Source of the DNA: Forficula auricularia
Lineage: Eukaryota > Arthropoda > Insecta > Dermaptera > Forficulidae
DNA length: 64,000 bases
Reading direction: 5' to 3'
Assembly: GCA_024734495.1 (NCBI GenBank)
Contig: JALMQS010000879.1
Location: forward strand, 186,001-250,000
Shown: positions 39,401 through 46,070 of the stretch, piece after piece
Layout: every line of letters starts with the position of its first letter
How positions within the stretch are numbered: position 1 is the first letter of the stretch
Position numbers and translations under genes: made by a program
The notes under the pieces: generated by a model
Database searches by the model: none
Told to the model about the DNA's origin: nothing
What the model saw: the letters and a program-made list of their open reading frames with translations, nothing else

Positions 39401-42255
39401 TCTTAGCCATTCGCGCCGCCATATTGGAAAAGTGTTGTCTAAAAGCAGTTTTTTGACAATATATCCTTTCCGACTCATTTCACGATAAAGACATTTAGAT
39501 ACAAACCCCCGAGACCCACCCAGCACCCCTACCCGCCGCACCTTGCACCCAAGCCCAACCCCCGCCACCACCCCAACACTCCATCATGCACCCCACCCAC
39601 CTCGGACCCCCGTGCCCACACCCCCGCTTCACCCCATGCACCCTCCTACTCCACCTTACTCCCTCACTCCGTCCCCCACCTCCCCCACCCCCAAATTTTG
39701 AAAATCTGCAATTCTTGCAGTTTTTCTTTCATAAAATCAAACCACTCCACCTCCGCACCCACTTTTTGCATTTCTAGCCTTCTACTGACCCACATATTAT
39801 GTATACAAAATTTGGTTGAGTTTGGTCGAAGAGCAAGAATTTTCATTTTTTGACCCTCCCATTTTGGGTGGTTAGTTTTTACATTTCTAGCTCTCTAGAG
39901 GCCCACAGATTATGTATACAAAATTTGGTTGAGTTTGCTCCAAAGGCAAGAATTTACATATTTTTCACCCTCCCCCTTTTTGGGTGGTTTTTTGAGGGAA
40001 TTTTTTTAAACAAAAGTTGTCAGAAATCACATCCCCTACAATTTTGCCCATTATAAAATTTGTCGTAGAGTTAATAGTTTAGGAGTTATTTGATAATTTT
40101 CATTTATGCGCCCCCCCCCCCCAGCCAATACAATTAAAACAAAGTTTCATAATTGGATAATGGTGCAGTGAGGTTGAAATTTTGAAAAACTACAATTTCT
40201 TGCAAAAAATGGCAGTTTTTCGTTCATAAAATGAAAACCACTCATTCTAGAAACTTGATTCCTATCTGATTCTGTATGAAATTTTATTTACTTGAACGTT
40301 TCCTTGGGCCACTTTTTTGATAAAACTCCTAGATTTATAGATATCCAGCATTTTCTGGACAGGATATGATCCGAATCCTCAAAAGCGTCATGGAAAATGC
40401 TAGATATCTATAAATCTAAGAGTTTTATCAAAAAAGTAGTCCAAGTAAACGTTCAACTCAAGTGATCTTTGTCGAAAATGTGCTCCTTTATGGTCAAAAT
40501 GGGAGAAATCGAAAAAGTCGCAAGTTTTTGGGATATTCAAAGGTGATCCGGAGGGCTGTTTTTGGATCGCCATTTAAAATCGAACTACTGGACCAATTTT
40601 GAATATTTTTTTAATCGACGCAAAATTTTGTCCTCTTTAATTTACTGTAGAACGGTTATTTACAAAATATGAACTGTTTTCGAGTTATAAGCGAAAAAAC
40701 TAGAAAAATGGTTTGCCGGGCTCGTACGACAAAACTATTGGTTTTAAGAAAAAAAGTAATCACATAAATTGTAGGACATTTTCTCTAGTTTAATTTTGTA
40801 TATTAATATTTTTATCGTCAAATGAGTCGGAAAGGATATATTGTCAAAAAACTGCTTTTAGGCGCTACTTTTCCAATATGGCGGCGCGAATGGCAAATAT
40901 ACGAGGTGGCAAAGTTGAAATTCTGAAAGAGCGCATCGAAATCTATAAAATTATCCATTTTCAAAACTCACATAAAACTTTCAAGGTAAAACTACCAAAA
41001 GACTGGACTATAATGAGTATCTACGTCTTAAAAGTAACCTTCATGCTGATTTTCAAGGCCCTAATTCCAGTAGTAAACAGGGTAAATCAATAAATAAATT
41101 TGAATTTTATAAATGTAGATTCAAAGTTTTTGTGTAACTCGTTAAAACGGTTAGTTAATTAAAATTGAAATATTTAATATCTACCGAGGGTGAACCGCGA
41201 ATTGAATTAGGTGTACACGTCTTTGGAATTATGGAATTATTTTGGAATTCATTAAATAATGCCCCTTCATCTATTGTCTTCTACTTTGAAGTGGAAGTAG
41301 GTGTACAAGATATTAGGTCGCGGTTCACCCCTCGGTATCTACTAAATAATATGTAGTTAAAATGATAAAAATAGATTCGACCTGTTTGAGAGTAATCCTC
41401 ATCATTGAGTATACAGTCCTAAGACTGGTTTAACGCAACAACCCGTCTCCACTCGACTCTGTCCCCCGCCAGCTGTTTAACCTCTCTAAATGTCTGGCAT
41501 CCCATATCCCCAATTATTTGGTTGAAATATTCTAATCTGAGTCTTCCCCTTCCCCTTTTCTTTCCCACCTCCCCTCCAAGATATCCCTAAGCAGTCCCCC
41601 ATGTCTTAGTGTGTGCCCCATCATCTGACCTCTTCTCTTCTTCAGACTCTTCCACAAGCTTTCTCCGATTCTTCCAAGAACTTCTTCATTTGTAATTTTA
41701 TCCATCCATTTGATATTCATCATTATTCTGTAGCACCACATTTCGAAAGCCTCTAATCTCTTTCTCTCCGCTTCTCTAATTGTCCAGGTTTCACATCCGT
41801 ACATGGCTATGCTCCATACATATGTCTTCAATAGCAACTTCCTGTTTTCTAAGCTAATTGAGGAGGAGCATAGTAGTTTTTGTTTTGAATTAAACCCATT
41901 TTTGCTAGGGCAATTCTTGATTTAATTTTAATTTTCGCTCCTCCCATCCCATGTTATTTTACTTCCTAGGTAGCGGAATTCCTTAACTCCTTCTAGGTTT
42001 TCTTGGTTAATTTTGATGCATTCCTGTCTTGTTAGTTGTTTTTTTTTTGTACAAACTATGACCTTGAGAGTAAACGGTTAACTAATTCTTTTGGCGCAGT
42101 TGTTGTCTCAGTGGAGCACCATCTTCATCATCATGGCTGTTGCACATATCTTGGGCGCAGTTATCTTCTTTCTATTCGGATCTGGCAAAAGACAACCATG
42201 GGTCTATCAGGAGGAGGAGGAACAAAAATCTACAAACAACATCAAAAACAATTAA
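15378..42255 (+). CDS. SLC17-type MFS transporter (phosphate/sialin/VGLUT family), 10 exons, complete
   Basis: Exons: 15378-15436, 18723-18894, 21987-22220, 26296-26470, 28691-28821, 28907-29030, 30909-31042, 35126-35207, 38217-38398, 42100-42255. Joined, they give 1449 nt, or 482 residues plus stop, a normal length for SLC17. All introns are GT-AG and phases match. The protein has a short polar N-terminus, a first helix ending LQRTNMSVAIISM (family signature near R-x-N-x-SVAI), and a luminal loop with two NGT sequons. GYILSAYFYGYMSTQFVGGW begins helix 2, RLLDGIIAGT lies in helix 4, VRDSP begins the central cytoplasmic loop, and the end is LFGSGKRQPW plus an acidic tail. Family members move anionic solutes (phosphate, sialic acid, glutamate) across plasma or vesicle membranes. 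The substrate cannot be chosen from sequence. Only one full copy is present. Confidence 0.9.
15540..16540. repeat. Tandemly repeated hAT-like MITE end (GGCGGATCCAGG family)
   Basis: Blocks containing GCGGATCCAGGGGG, a CATACAGGCCCGTGCC box and AACACGTGCGTCGCA recur at about 15570-15640, 15748-15880 and 16120-16240. The spacer between them (ACCGGAAGTTGATGTTTACG) is also repeated. A reversed GGATCCGCCC end lies at 16507-16516. The same terminus bounds the well-delimited MITE at 38617-39086. Large G and C runs (16360-16395) make the region prone to instability. Confidence 0.65.
17268..18358 (-). mobile_element. Helitron-like non-autonomous element
   Basis: In minus orientation it starts at a (TCTA)n-TCTTATTAAACGAGC end (18358) and finishes at a hairpin CCGAGCAGCGCTCGG plus about 15 nt (17268). 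A C-rich block at 17360-17580 resembles blocks at 24180-24260 and 39500-39680. The family also occurs at 24006-24833 (-) and 36829-37830 (+). Classification rests on end structure and internal sequence shared with the helicase-bearing remnant at 13 kb. Confidence 0.6.
18723..18894 (+). CDS. Transporter exon 2 (copy a)
   Basis: Acceptor TTTATTTCAG, donor GTAACA, 172 nt. Encodes the first membrane helix (FHLFILMFIGSILIVLQ), the TNMSVAIISM signature and the start of the glycosylatable loop (NGTSTENGT). Ends in phase 0. A foldback element begins about 26 bp after the donor. Confidence 0.9.
18921..19941. mobile_element. Foldback element, ~500-bp arms, in transporter intron 2
   Basis: The two halves are nearly perfect reverse complements about a centre near 19431. 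The outer ends read AATATTAGTCCAGTCATTTGG inward on both sides. Each arm contains GCGTACGAGC, GAGTCGGAAAGGAG and GGTGGCAAAGTTGAAA. Further arm copies lie at 19948-20235 (directly adjacent), 39279-39500 with 40250-41013, and 62740-62850. No protein is encoded. Confidence 0.9.
20240..21290. other. Intron 2 spacer
   Basis: Mostly unique A/T-rich sequence. A hairpin GTGGCGCGCTC...GAAGCGCCAC lies at 20741-20776. No coding frame of interest was seen. Confidence 0.5.
21290..21775 (-). repeat. Partial copy of the Helitron-like family
   Basis: Shares the segment AGATCAATTAAGATGAAATT and the ACGAGC...TCTATC end with 18140-18358, but lacks the hairpin terminus. A 62-bp hairpin insertion sits inside it. 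Confidence 0.6.
21627..21688. repeat. 62-bp hairpin inserted in the repeat
   Basis: AGGGCC.GTTGTA and GTATGTCGCAA are mirrored by TTGCGACATACAAC and GGCCCT, with a 16-nt loop and a 4-nt bulge. CTCA precedes the left arm and overlaps the right end. It has the shape of a pre-miRNA-sized hairpin, but nothing else indicates expression. Confidence 0.65.
21987..22220 (+). CDS. Transporter exon 3
   Basis: Acceptor AATTTCAG, donor GTAAAT, 234 nt, phase 0 at both ends. Encodes IRDFDWISVEKGY, helix 2, the short loop HFSPR, helix 3 and the start of helix 4 (ILTRLLDGIIA). Sequence up to 23 bp before the acceptor belongs to a dispersed repeat. Confidence 0.9.
22733..23072. mobile_element. Small TA-flanked TIR element nested in the TTAA element
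   Basis: ACACTGGGCAACAAAAAA at the left is exactly mirrored by TTTTTTGTTGCCCAGTGT at the right, each preceded or followed by TA. This is the arrangement of Tc1/mariner-type MITEs. Its 340 bp have no coding potential. Confidence 0.75.
23075..23215 (+). mobile_element. Hammerhead-bearing repeat, partial copy
   Basis: Matches the repeat at 45008-45148 and 48896-49100: a CTGATGATGGACTAATAATC core, then TTTATTTCATTCACT and a TACTTTATTAA end. A short reversed CCATCAGG stub precedes it, so it may be a decayed palindrome. Confidence 0.7.
23114..23156 (+). ncRNA. Hammerhead-ribozyme-like motif
   Basis: CTGATGA at 23120-23126 and GAAA at 23141-23144 enclose a GGA/TCC stem II. Stem I is ACTC before the core and GAGA after it (CTC/GAG paired). 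Stem III is the minimal A-U plus U-A form ending ATT, placing the predicted cleavage after 23150. One unpaired T follows CTGATGA in all copies. Confidence 0.55.
24006..24833 (-). mobile_element. Helitron-like non-autonomous element
   Basis: Minus orientation: (TCTA)n start at 24833, hairpin CCGAGCATCGCTCGG near 24020-24035, end at 24006. Internal text near 24450-24620 (TTCTTCAAGGCCTTTGAGAA) is shared with 13400-13430 and 37740-37760. A C-run at 24180-24260 is embedded. Confidence 0.65.
25020..25600 (+). repeat. Composite repeat with RLE-LINE 3' end (short copy)
   Basis: A minisatellite-family stretch (25050-25270) leads into the last part of an RLE-type LINE: 25330-25432 matches the final coding bases at 29990-30102, then 25433-25590 matches its 3' UTR. 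The flanks on both sides match the longer copy at 29.3-30.3 kb, so the two are deletion and length variants of one composite. Confidence 0.7.
25600..26295. other. Intron 3 remainder
   Basis: Includes a TTTTGACAAAACAGTTATTA block shared with 30360-30420. Otherwise A/T-rich sequence with no gene signal. Confidence 0.5.
26296..26470 (+). CDS. Transporter exon 4
   Basis: Acceptor TTGTTTAG, donor GTGTTG, 175 nt. Encodes the rest of helix 4 (GTVLPSSFAIWARWAP), helix 5 (VTFSLSGMEVGAVLIM) and the GWAWNFYFPG lead into helix 6. Ends in phase 1. Confidence 0.88.
26774..26974 (+). pseudogene. LINE ORF1 (gag-like) zinc-knuckle fragment
   Basis: The short frame includes FRCCKCNLKHPPEVC and a following CVRC, the paired CCHC-type knuckle spacing found in ORF1 proteins of Jockey-like LINEs, with PIPKDQLFC between them. 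It stops right after the second knuckle begins. No RT lies nearby. It sits in intron 4 of the transporter and is a 5'- and 3'-truncated relic. Confidence 0.5.
27308..27903. mobile_element. TIR element, ~596 bp, non-autonomous
   Basis: Ends share CCGGTTYACACG and TTTTTCTGCTACTTGTT in inverted orientation, with a further inverted match around CTTGCAATTTG. The ends resemble PIF/Harbinger-type termini, but the target duplication is not clear. One 23-codon ATG frame starts at 27546 and is not recognisable. Confidence 0.65.
27904..28690. other. Intron 4 remainder
   Basis: A/T-rich with no repeat terminus that I recognise. It ends in the pyrimidine-rich lead to exon 5. Confidence 0.5.
28691..28821 (+). 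CDS. Transporter exon 5
   Basis: I chose acceptor GTTAAAAG|GGCTTG at 28690/28691 because it joins exon 4 as FYFPG-GLVGLLW, matching the F-x-x-G-G-x-x-x-x-x-W pattern and length of helix 6. An alternative acceptor at 28648 (TTTTTTCAG) keeps the frame but adds 14 residues that the family lacks. Contains VRDSP and the central loop. Donor GTGATG, phase 0. Confidence 0.8.
28907..29030 (+). CDS. Transporter exon 6
   Basis: Acceptor GTTTATAG, donor GTAAGC, 124 nt. Encodes the end of the central loop (KHPWGRIFTSAPV) and helix 7. Intron 5 is only 85 bp, the shortest of the gene and free of insertions. Ends in phase 1. Confidence 0.9.
29262..29640 (+). repeat. Dispersed repeat, complete-looking copy around the minisatellite unit
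   Basis: Starts with TGTTCTGATGTGGCCATCCA. The reverse complement of this start is found just upstream of exon 3 (21905-21965), and an interrupted copy lies at 9960-10120. Contains two ACTGATTATGTATACAAAAT units and C-runs. Confidence 0.75.
29650..30245 (+). pseudogene. RLE-type LINE 3' end: endonuclease domain and 3' UTR
   Basis: The frame to the stop at 30102 reads RKPDIVAKDG...VWVLDVQIV, an R/K-P-D-x13-D arrangement like the restriction-like endonuclease of the R2 group. It continues SLVDLGISQRTLCDMTFMA and RRTYREIAMR. The preceding 45 bases are in another frame (RRLADELIKKG), shifted at an A-run near 29690. The rest of the protein (Myb, zinc fingers, RT) is missing, as expected for a 5'-truncated insertion. 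The tail ends GGCCCAATAAACG. ATGCACCAAAA occurs both before (29621) and after (30254) the insert and may be its target duplication. Confidence 0.75.
30260..30908. other. Intron 6 remainder
   Basis: Repeat tail shared with 25600-25900, then A/T-rich sequence with a GTGTTT-type short tandem (about 30880-30902) immediately before exon 7. Confidence 0.5.
30909..31042 (+). CDS. Transporter exon 7
   Basis: Acceptor TTGTATAG, donor GTAACT, 134 nt. Encodes DILKYDMKKSGILASMP, corresponding to the family segment before helix 8, and helix 8 through SKVTDMLI. Phase 0 at the end. Confidence 0.88.
31043..32089. other. Intron 7, 5' part
   Basis: Contains a possible Penelope-type end at 31345-31400 (CCTGAAGAAGTCGGCAAAGT then GACGAAACGTTGG). 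No gene is visible. Confidence 0.45.
32090..32388. mobile_element. MITE, ~300 bp, with hAT-like end nested
   Basis: Ends GGCCGTTCATAAATTACGTC and (inverted) GATGTAATTTATGGACGGC, flanked by TTA on both sides. A hAT-like terminus CAGGGCTGTCCAACCCGTGG sits inside at 32276. No coding capacity. Confidence 0.65.
32389..33136. other. Intron 7, middle part
   Basis: Moderate-complexity sequence with several partial open frames. None resembles a known protein, and those that run rightward enter the foldback. Confidence 0.4.
33137..34823. mobile_element. Large foldback element, ~760-bp arms
   Basis: TGTACCGGGTGATTCAATAA at 33137 is mirrored by TTATTGAATCACCCGGTACA ending at 34823. The arms are almost identical for about 760 bp, with a unique centre of about 160 bp (33900-34060). 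The arms are non-coding. The element would form a very long hairpin in transcripts of the host gene. Confidence 0.9.
34824..35592. other. Sequence around transporter exon 8
   Basis: Apart from exon 8 this is A/T-rich intron. A CAGGGTGTTCCACAG box at 35268 resembles ends of widespread insect repeats but has no partner that I can see. Confidence 0.4.
35126..35207 (+). CDS. Transporter exon 8
   Basis: Acceptor TTTTACAG, donor GTAAGT, 82 nt. Encodes IRKIIVCLCNLFGG and most of helix 9, ending in phase 1. The preceding intron holds a 1.7-kb foldback. Confidence 0.88.
35593..35850 (+). repeat. Dispersed repeat, uninterrupted copy
   Basis: Matches 60163-60662 base for base over long stretches, but lacks the 264-bp GC-rich insert found there. 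It is therefore the empty-site reference for that insertion. Confidence 0.8.
35964..36209 (+). pseudogene. HTH-type ORF fragment of a dispersed element
   Basis: The frame reads ANVEEVLGAAIEMDAERFPD, then RNTPSQASFYRVVNLLKK and NPLECHRTVSKNY. It resembles the N-terminal helix-turn-helix ORF often annotated as DUF4817 in insect repeats, where an A-x-x-x-D-x-x-R-F-P-D-R-N-T-P motif is typical. It ends after about 80 codons, where full versions continue. A decayed minus-strand copy is at 12165-12470. The AT-rich tail and terminal block follow to 36605. Confidence 0.6.
36210..36605 (+). repeat. AT-rich tail and terminal block of the HTH-ORF element
   Basis: Contains AATTATTAAGAATTTTTTGA and the inverted ATCTTGAGACAGTCTTATAA end found at 10.95, 14.95 and 54.7 kb. 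Confidence 0.7.
36928..36982. repeat. Perfect 26-bp inverted repeat with 3-bp spacer
   Basis: Arms 36928-36953 and 36957-36982 pair without mismatch (GGGTTTCTCCGCGTGGG... against its complement). The sequence is unusually GC-rich for this region. Confidence 0.9.
37041..37497. mobile_element. Foldback with Penelope-type ends, ~210-bp arms
   Basis: TATACTAGATGAAGGAGGAG at the left is mirrored at the right, with centre near 37253. Each arm carries a CGTTYAATAAAACACC box. The right arm has CTGAAGATGACC...GGCCGAAACG, a degraded relative of the hammerhead-like cores, and the left arm is more decayed there. Confidence 0.75.
37860..38000 (+). repeat. Hairpin end of the Helitron-like family
   Basis: Carries GAAGTTACCGAGCATCGCTC and the shared AAAATCGACCTTTTTATCAG stretch. 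No matching start is visible nearby. Confidence 0.6.
38088..38165. repeat. (TAAA)n/(TAA)n microsatellite
   Basis: Irregular runs of ATAA and AATA units, ending about 50 bp before transporter exon 9. Confidence 0.95.
38217..38398 (+). CDS. Transporter exon 9
   Basis: Acceptor TTGTTTTAG, donor GTTTGT (GTTTGTC, a weaker donor), 182 nt. Encodes helix 10, then TNWLDIAAPHASILYGVGST, matching the conserved N-x-x-D-I-A-P segment before helix 11. Phase 0 at the end. A (TAAA)n tract ends about 50 bp upstream. Confidence 0.9.
38486..39145 (-). mobile_element. SINE copy (minus), interrupted by a hAT-type MITE
   Basis: Minus-strand text of 38500-38616 plus 39095-39135 matches the 3' part of the SINE at 51824-52193, including GGAGATACACCAGAAGGTG and GCCGGGATCACGA. 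The poly-A end corresponds to the T-rich 38486-38500. The tRNA-like head is missing. Confidence 0.75.
38617..39086. mobile_element. hAT-type MITE with perfect 8-bp target duplication
   Basis: Ends CAGGCGCGGATCCAG and CTGGATCCGCGCATG (inverted). GATCACGA occurs immediately before (38609-38616) and after (39087-39094). The uninterrupted SINE at 52 kb shows one copy of the same 8 bases. Two long G runs lie inside. No transposase. Confidence 0.9.
39279..41013. mobile_element. Second copy of the AGTCCAGT foldback family, interrupted
   Basis: The left arm piece 39279-39500 and right arm pieces 40250-40480 and 40730-41013 match the foldback at 18921-19941. Between them are a C-rich block (39500-39680) and minisatellite-family sequence (39780-40060). 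Confidence 0.75.
41184..41335. mobile_element. 152-bp MITE with 6-bp target duplication
   Basis: Ends CCGAGGGTGAACCGCGA and, inverted, TCGCGGTTCACCCCTCGG. TATCTA flanks both sides (41178-41183, 41336-41341). A relative at 56107-56234 also has a 6-bp duplication. Internal AAGTAGGTGTACA boxes are shared. No coding capacity. Confidence 0.85.
41396..42063 (-). mobile_element. LINE 3' fragment inserted beside exon 10
   Basis: Minus-strand frames read TYVWSIAMYGCETWTIREAE, MMNIKWMDKITNEEVLGRI and RGQMMGHTLRHGG, the post-RT C-terminal region of APE-type LINEs often annotated as endonuclease-reverse transcriptase. TTGAGAGTAA occurs on both sides (41386-41395, 42064-42073) and is the target duplication. 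The fragment lies in the last transporter intron in antisense. A plus-strand relative is at 49805-50480. Confidence 0.8.
42100..42255 (+). CDS. Transporter exon 10 (terminal)
   Basis: Acceptor TTGGCGCAG, stop TAA at 42253-42255. Encodes LLSQWSTIFIIMAVAHILGA (last helix), LFGSGKRQPW, an EEEE run and a polar tail. A LINE ends only 36 bp before this exon, leaving a short pyrimidine tract. Confidence 0.9.
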   Translation: MLSQWSTIFIIMAVAHILGAVIFFLFGSGKRQPWVYQEEEEQKSTNNIKNN

Positions 42256-42318
42256 CAACCCACCATCATTATAATGTGACTGAAATGAAAGACAATGGTT
42301 TTGGCAATTAATTTTGTT

Positions 42319-42324
42319 AATAAA
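42319..42324 (+). terminator. Candidate polyadenylation signal
   Basis: AATAAA lies 64 bp after the transporter stop codon. It is the first such hexamer in the 3' region, so it is a plausible end for the transcript. Confidence 0.5.
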
Positions 42325-42899
42325 ACCTTTTACTGACTCCTTAATACGTGAATCACTGATATAAAATTTGTCAGGATAATTGATAATAGTAATGAATTTG
42401 TTATCCCTTCTTTCATTTGTTTATAATTAAAATCTCATCATCTATGTACCATAATATATTTTGAGTTGCTGCATCAATTCGTAGTGTTTTATTTTGCCCC
42501 ACTGTGTTGTTGGGAGTTTATTTACTATTTGCCATTTAGCGGGACAAATATGGTTCTATACAAGAAAAATAATTATGTAAATTAAAACAAAAGGACATTC
42601 GATGATGGGACTTTCGGGGTCGAAGCATTTGAAATTGTTAAACTTTTTTTTATTGGTTAATAAAGTTGTTATTTATTTATTTATTTATTTATTTTTACTT
42701 CTATAGGTATACGCCTTGTATTTTAAAGATTTGACATATTTTAGTACAATAAAATGGTCAATTTGTTCGTTTTAAGCTGTGTGGTATTTTTATCTGTGAT
42801 CATTATTATATTTGTGTAATTTTTCAAGAGAAAAAAAAGATCTATCATAATTAGAGACCGGAATTTTATGCATTATAAAACTTCCAAAATTTTTAAGAA
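42325..42899. other. Post-gene spacer
   Basis: A/T-rich with a (TTTA)n microsatellite at 42670-42692. No gene seen. Confidence 0.6.
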
Positions 42900-43258
42900 A
42901 AAAATAAAAACCGACTTCAAAAAATTAAATGCAACAAATAAAATACACTAAAAGGTATAAAATAATTATTATCTTATTTAGTTACAACTAAACGACGAAA
43001 TATTAACATGAAATTACTTTTTGAAGTTGGTGCCAAACATATACCTTTTATGAATCGCACTCGACGGATCTTACTTAGTACGTTTGGCGGGAATGCTCGC
43101 TTATAGGTATAGTTTGTTTGGTACCGAATTCAAAAAGTAATTTCGTGTTAATATTTCGTCGTTTAGTTGTAACTAAATAAGATAATAATTATTTTATACC
43201 TTTTAGTGTATTTTATTTGTTGCATTTAATTTTTTGAAGTCGGTTTTTATTTTTTTCT
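42900..43258. mobile_element. Palindromic MITE (CCGACTTCAAAAAA family)
   Basis: AAAACCGACTTC-type ends face inward with about 150-bp arms containing GGTATAAAATAATTATT and AACTAAACGACGAAATATTA. The centre near 43080 holds a short CGCACTCGACGG segment. Other copies, both interrupted, are at 44697-45320 and 56000-57246. Confidence 0.85.
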
Positions 43259-43264
43259 TAAAAA

Positions 43265-44455
43265 TTATTTTCTTTTTCTCTTTTTAGTGATGTTATTAAT
43301 AGTGATCATATCATCAGAACTTGACCAAATTAATATGACACCATCCCTAAGACACCCCCTTTCGGATAAAAAAAGAACCATCGAAATCGGTTCATAAACA
43401 AAGAGGTTAGGTCTAAACAAACCTAATAAAAAAGGTCAAATACCTATGAAAAAAAATCGAAAAACATTTTCAAAATCGGTTGACAATTGGCGGAGATATG
43501 AGGTAACATAGGCACAAAAAAAAAAAAAAAAAAAAAAATTCAGTCGAATAGAGAACCTCGTCCTTTTTTGAAGTCGGTTAAAAATATGCAGTTAAATTGC
43601 TGAAATATGCAGAAGATGTTGAAATATGTAAATATATGCAGTAATAGATGGCAAAATAAATTTTTTTATGCACTAAAAAATTAAAATTGAAGACGAAAAG
43701 ACTATAATTGAAGGAGTACTATGAATGAAATAAAACCATGTCTCAAATTTGAACTTTTATTTCGTAAAAAATTACACAAATTTCTCATTAGATATATTAG
43801 GTAAACGCACCAGTAATGGACCATCTAAGAGAAAAAATGAAGTCAAACTGAATTTCCACTGCTGTAAAATTAAGCAAACTGGTCCAAATTTTTACCTGTC
43901 ATTCTATTATCTGTCCTACATCTGTAACCGCAAGTTTAGCACTCTGGATGCATTTACAAAAATAAAAATAAATATTTACCATACCTAACCTGATGCACCA
44001 ATAATGGGCCACTATTTTATCCGACGTACAAGTAATGGGCCACCTCTATTAAATATATTGTGGAACAATAATCAAGTCTATAATATCATAGAATTAGAAA
44101 GAGGTGTAAGTAAAAACCAAATATATCTTTTTAACCGACTTCAAAAAAGGAGAAGGTTCTCAATTCGACTGAATTTTTTTTGTCTATGTTACCTCATATC
44201 TTCGCCAATTGTTAACCGATTTTGATGATTTTTTTTGCATTGGGTTCAGTCTAGTTTCCGATTGGTCCCGTTTTTTTTTCATTGGTATTGGACCTTTTTT
44301 GATAAGTATGTTCAGGCATAACTTCTTTGTTTATGAACCGATTTTAATGATTCTTTTTTTATTGGAAAGAGAGTACCTTAGGGATGGTGCCATATTAATT
44401 TGGTCAAGTTCTGAAGATATGATCAATAACGAAATAACGTAAATCTCTAATTCTT
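43265..44455. repeat. Inverted pair of an ACCGACTTCAAAAAAGG repeat
   Basis: 43265-43575 and 44135-44455 are diverged reverse complements (CATATCTTCGCCAATTG, GGTTCATAAACAAAG boxes). The 560 bp between them is A/T-rich with no gene. Confidence 0.6.
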
Positions 44456-44696
44456 ATAACCAAATAATCGAAATTATAATAAATAAAATCTTTTATAAAA
44501 AAAATCTTAAAACATTCATTTAAAACCCGCAAACGTTTCGAGAGAATTTCTATATTTATGAATTGAATTTTATTATCATTTTCTGATTCATTCGCCTAAC
44601 GCTTTCTCTTACGAGATGCAAGCAAGGTATTATATTAAGTCACTATTAATAACATCACTAAAAAGAGAAAAATAAAAATAATTTTTATAAATAAAA

Positions 44697-45320
44697 AATA
44701 AAACCGACTTCAAAAAAATTAAATTTAACAAATAAAATAATAATAACTTAAAAATCAAATCAAATACACTAAAAGGTATAAAATAATTATCTTATTTAGT
44801 TAGAACTAAACGACGAAATATTAACATGAAATTACTTTTTGAAGTCGGTGCCAAACATATACATTTTATGAATCGCACTCGACGGATCTTAGTACGTTTG
44901 GCGGGTACACTAGCTTATATAGTTTGTTTGGCACCGACTTCAAAAAGTAATTTCATTTTTACTTAGAGAAAGTGGTGTAGGTTTTATGTGAAACTTGATA
45001 TTAATTAATAAAGTAAAGGGTGTGTAGTTTCACAGTTAAAAACCTGTAAACTCCTGATGATGGACTAATAATCCGAAATATATTGAGTTTGTATAAACCT
45101 CTTTGAGTTTTATTTCATTCACTGTGAAACTACACACCCTTTACTTTATTAATTTAAGTAATTTCATGTTAATATTTCGTCATTTAGTTGTAACTAAATA
45201 AGATAATTATTTTATACCTTTTAGTGGATTTTATTTTATTTTTAAGTTATTATTATTTTATTTGTTGCATTCAAGATTTTTTTGAAGTCGGTTTGTATTT
45301 ATTTTTGCCTTTCTGAGCAT
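44697..45320. mobile_element. Palindromic MITE interrupted by a hammerhead-bearing repeat
   Basis: The arms match 42900-43258. At 44985-45160 the right arm is split by the repeat carrying the motif at 45048-45090, and the arm resumes at AAGTAATTTCATGTTAATAT. Confidence 0.8.
45048..45090 (+). ncRNA. Hammerhead-ribozyme-like motif (best stem I of its subfamily)
   Basis: AAACTC (45048-45053) pairs fully with GAGTTT (45085-45090) as stem I. CTGATGA is at 45054-45060, stem II GGA/TCC, GAAA at 45075-45078. The minimal stem III ends ATT, so cleavage is predicted after 45084. Confidence 0.6.
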
Positions 45321-45548
45321 GCGAGAGTAGAGGAATCTGAACTATATTTATTTTTATTTTTATTTATTTAACAAAGTATACAAACATAGGACCTTAGGTC
45401 CCACCTAGTGTTTATACATAATTTAGCAACAATATTTTACAAATTTGGCAAAAGAGTTCACCAATACACAAATTTTATGGGGAAGAAGAGAGAAAAAAAG
45501 TAGAGAAAGATTAGAAGACATAAAGGAAATAAGAGTAAGGAGTATCAG

Positions 45549-45695
45549 TTATTGGGTGGGATCCATAAAGAACGAAGATCTGAGAGCACCAAGAGTCGGG
45601 TTTGCCTGAAATTTGGATGGAAGTTCATTCCATATTAGGGTATTAGGGAACGTCGTTAAGGTGATTTTACCAGAAAGAGAAAAGGTATTTGTTCT
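45549..45695 (-). pseudogene. LINE RT C-terminal tail fragment
   Basis: The minus-strand frame reads RTNTFSLSGKITLTTFPNTL, then IWNELPSKFQANPTLGALRS, to a stop at 45549. The W-N-x-L-P motif followed by a short helix is typical of the end of CR1/Jockey-like RT ORFs. Upstream coding sequence is not preserved. Confidence 0.45.
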
Positions 45696-46070
45696 GAATT
45701 TCAACTTCATTTACGGAAATCTTCGACAAGTAAATTAAATAAATTTAAAGGCCACGAGATGGATTTCATCTCTAGGATTATACCTGTTAAATTGTGGATC
45801 ACTTCAATAAGAGAGAGAGTTCGATTTATAGCGGTTTATTTATATATATATATATATACATTACATTATTGGATATAGAATGCTGGAACACAGAGTTCTC
45901 TTTCTGCCTCGACTAGAGTTAAAGTTAGGTATAACAAGTTGTCGACAAGGAGAAGTAGAGATACCAACTTGCCCGCTAAATATACAATTCAAATGTATAA
46001 GGCTCATATATTCAACAATACCAAGTTTGGCAATGGGATTCAGCTTTCGAGGGGGGGGGGGATAAGCCCT

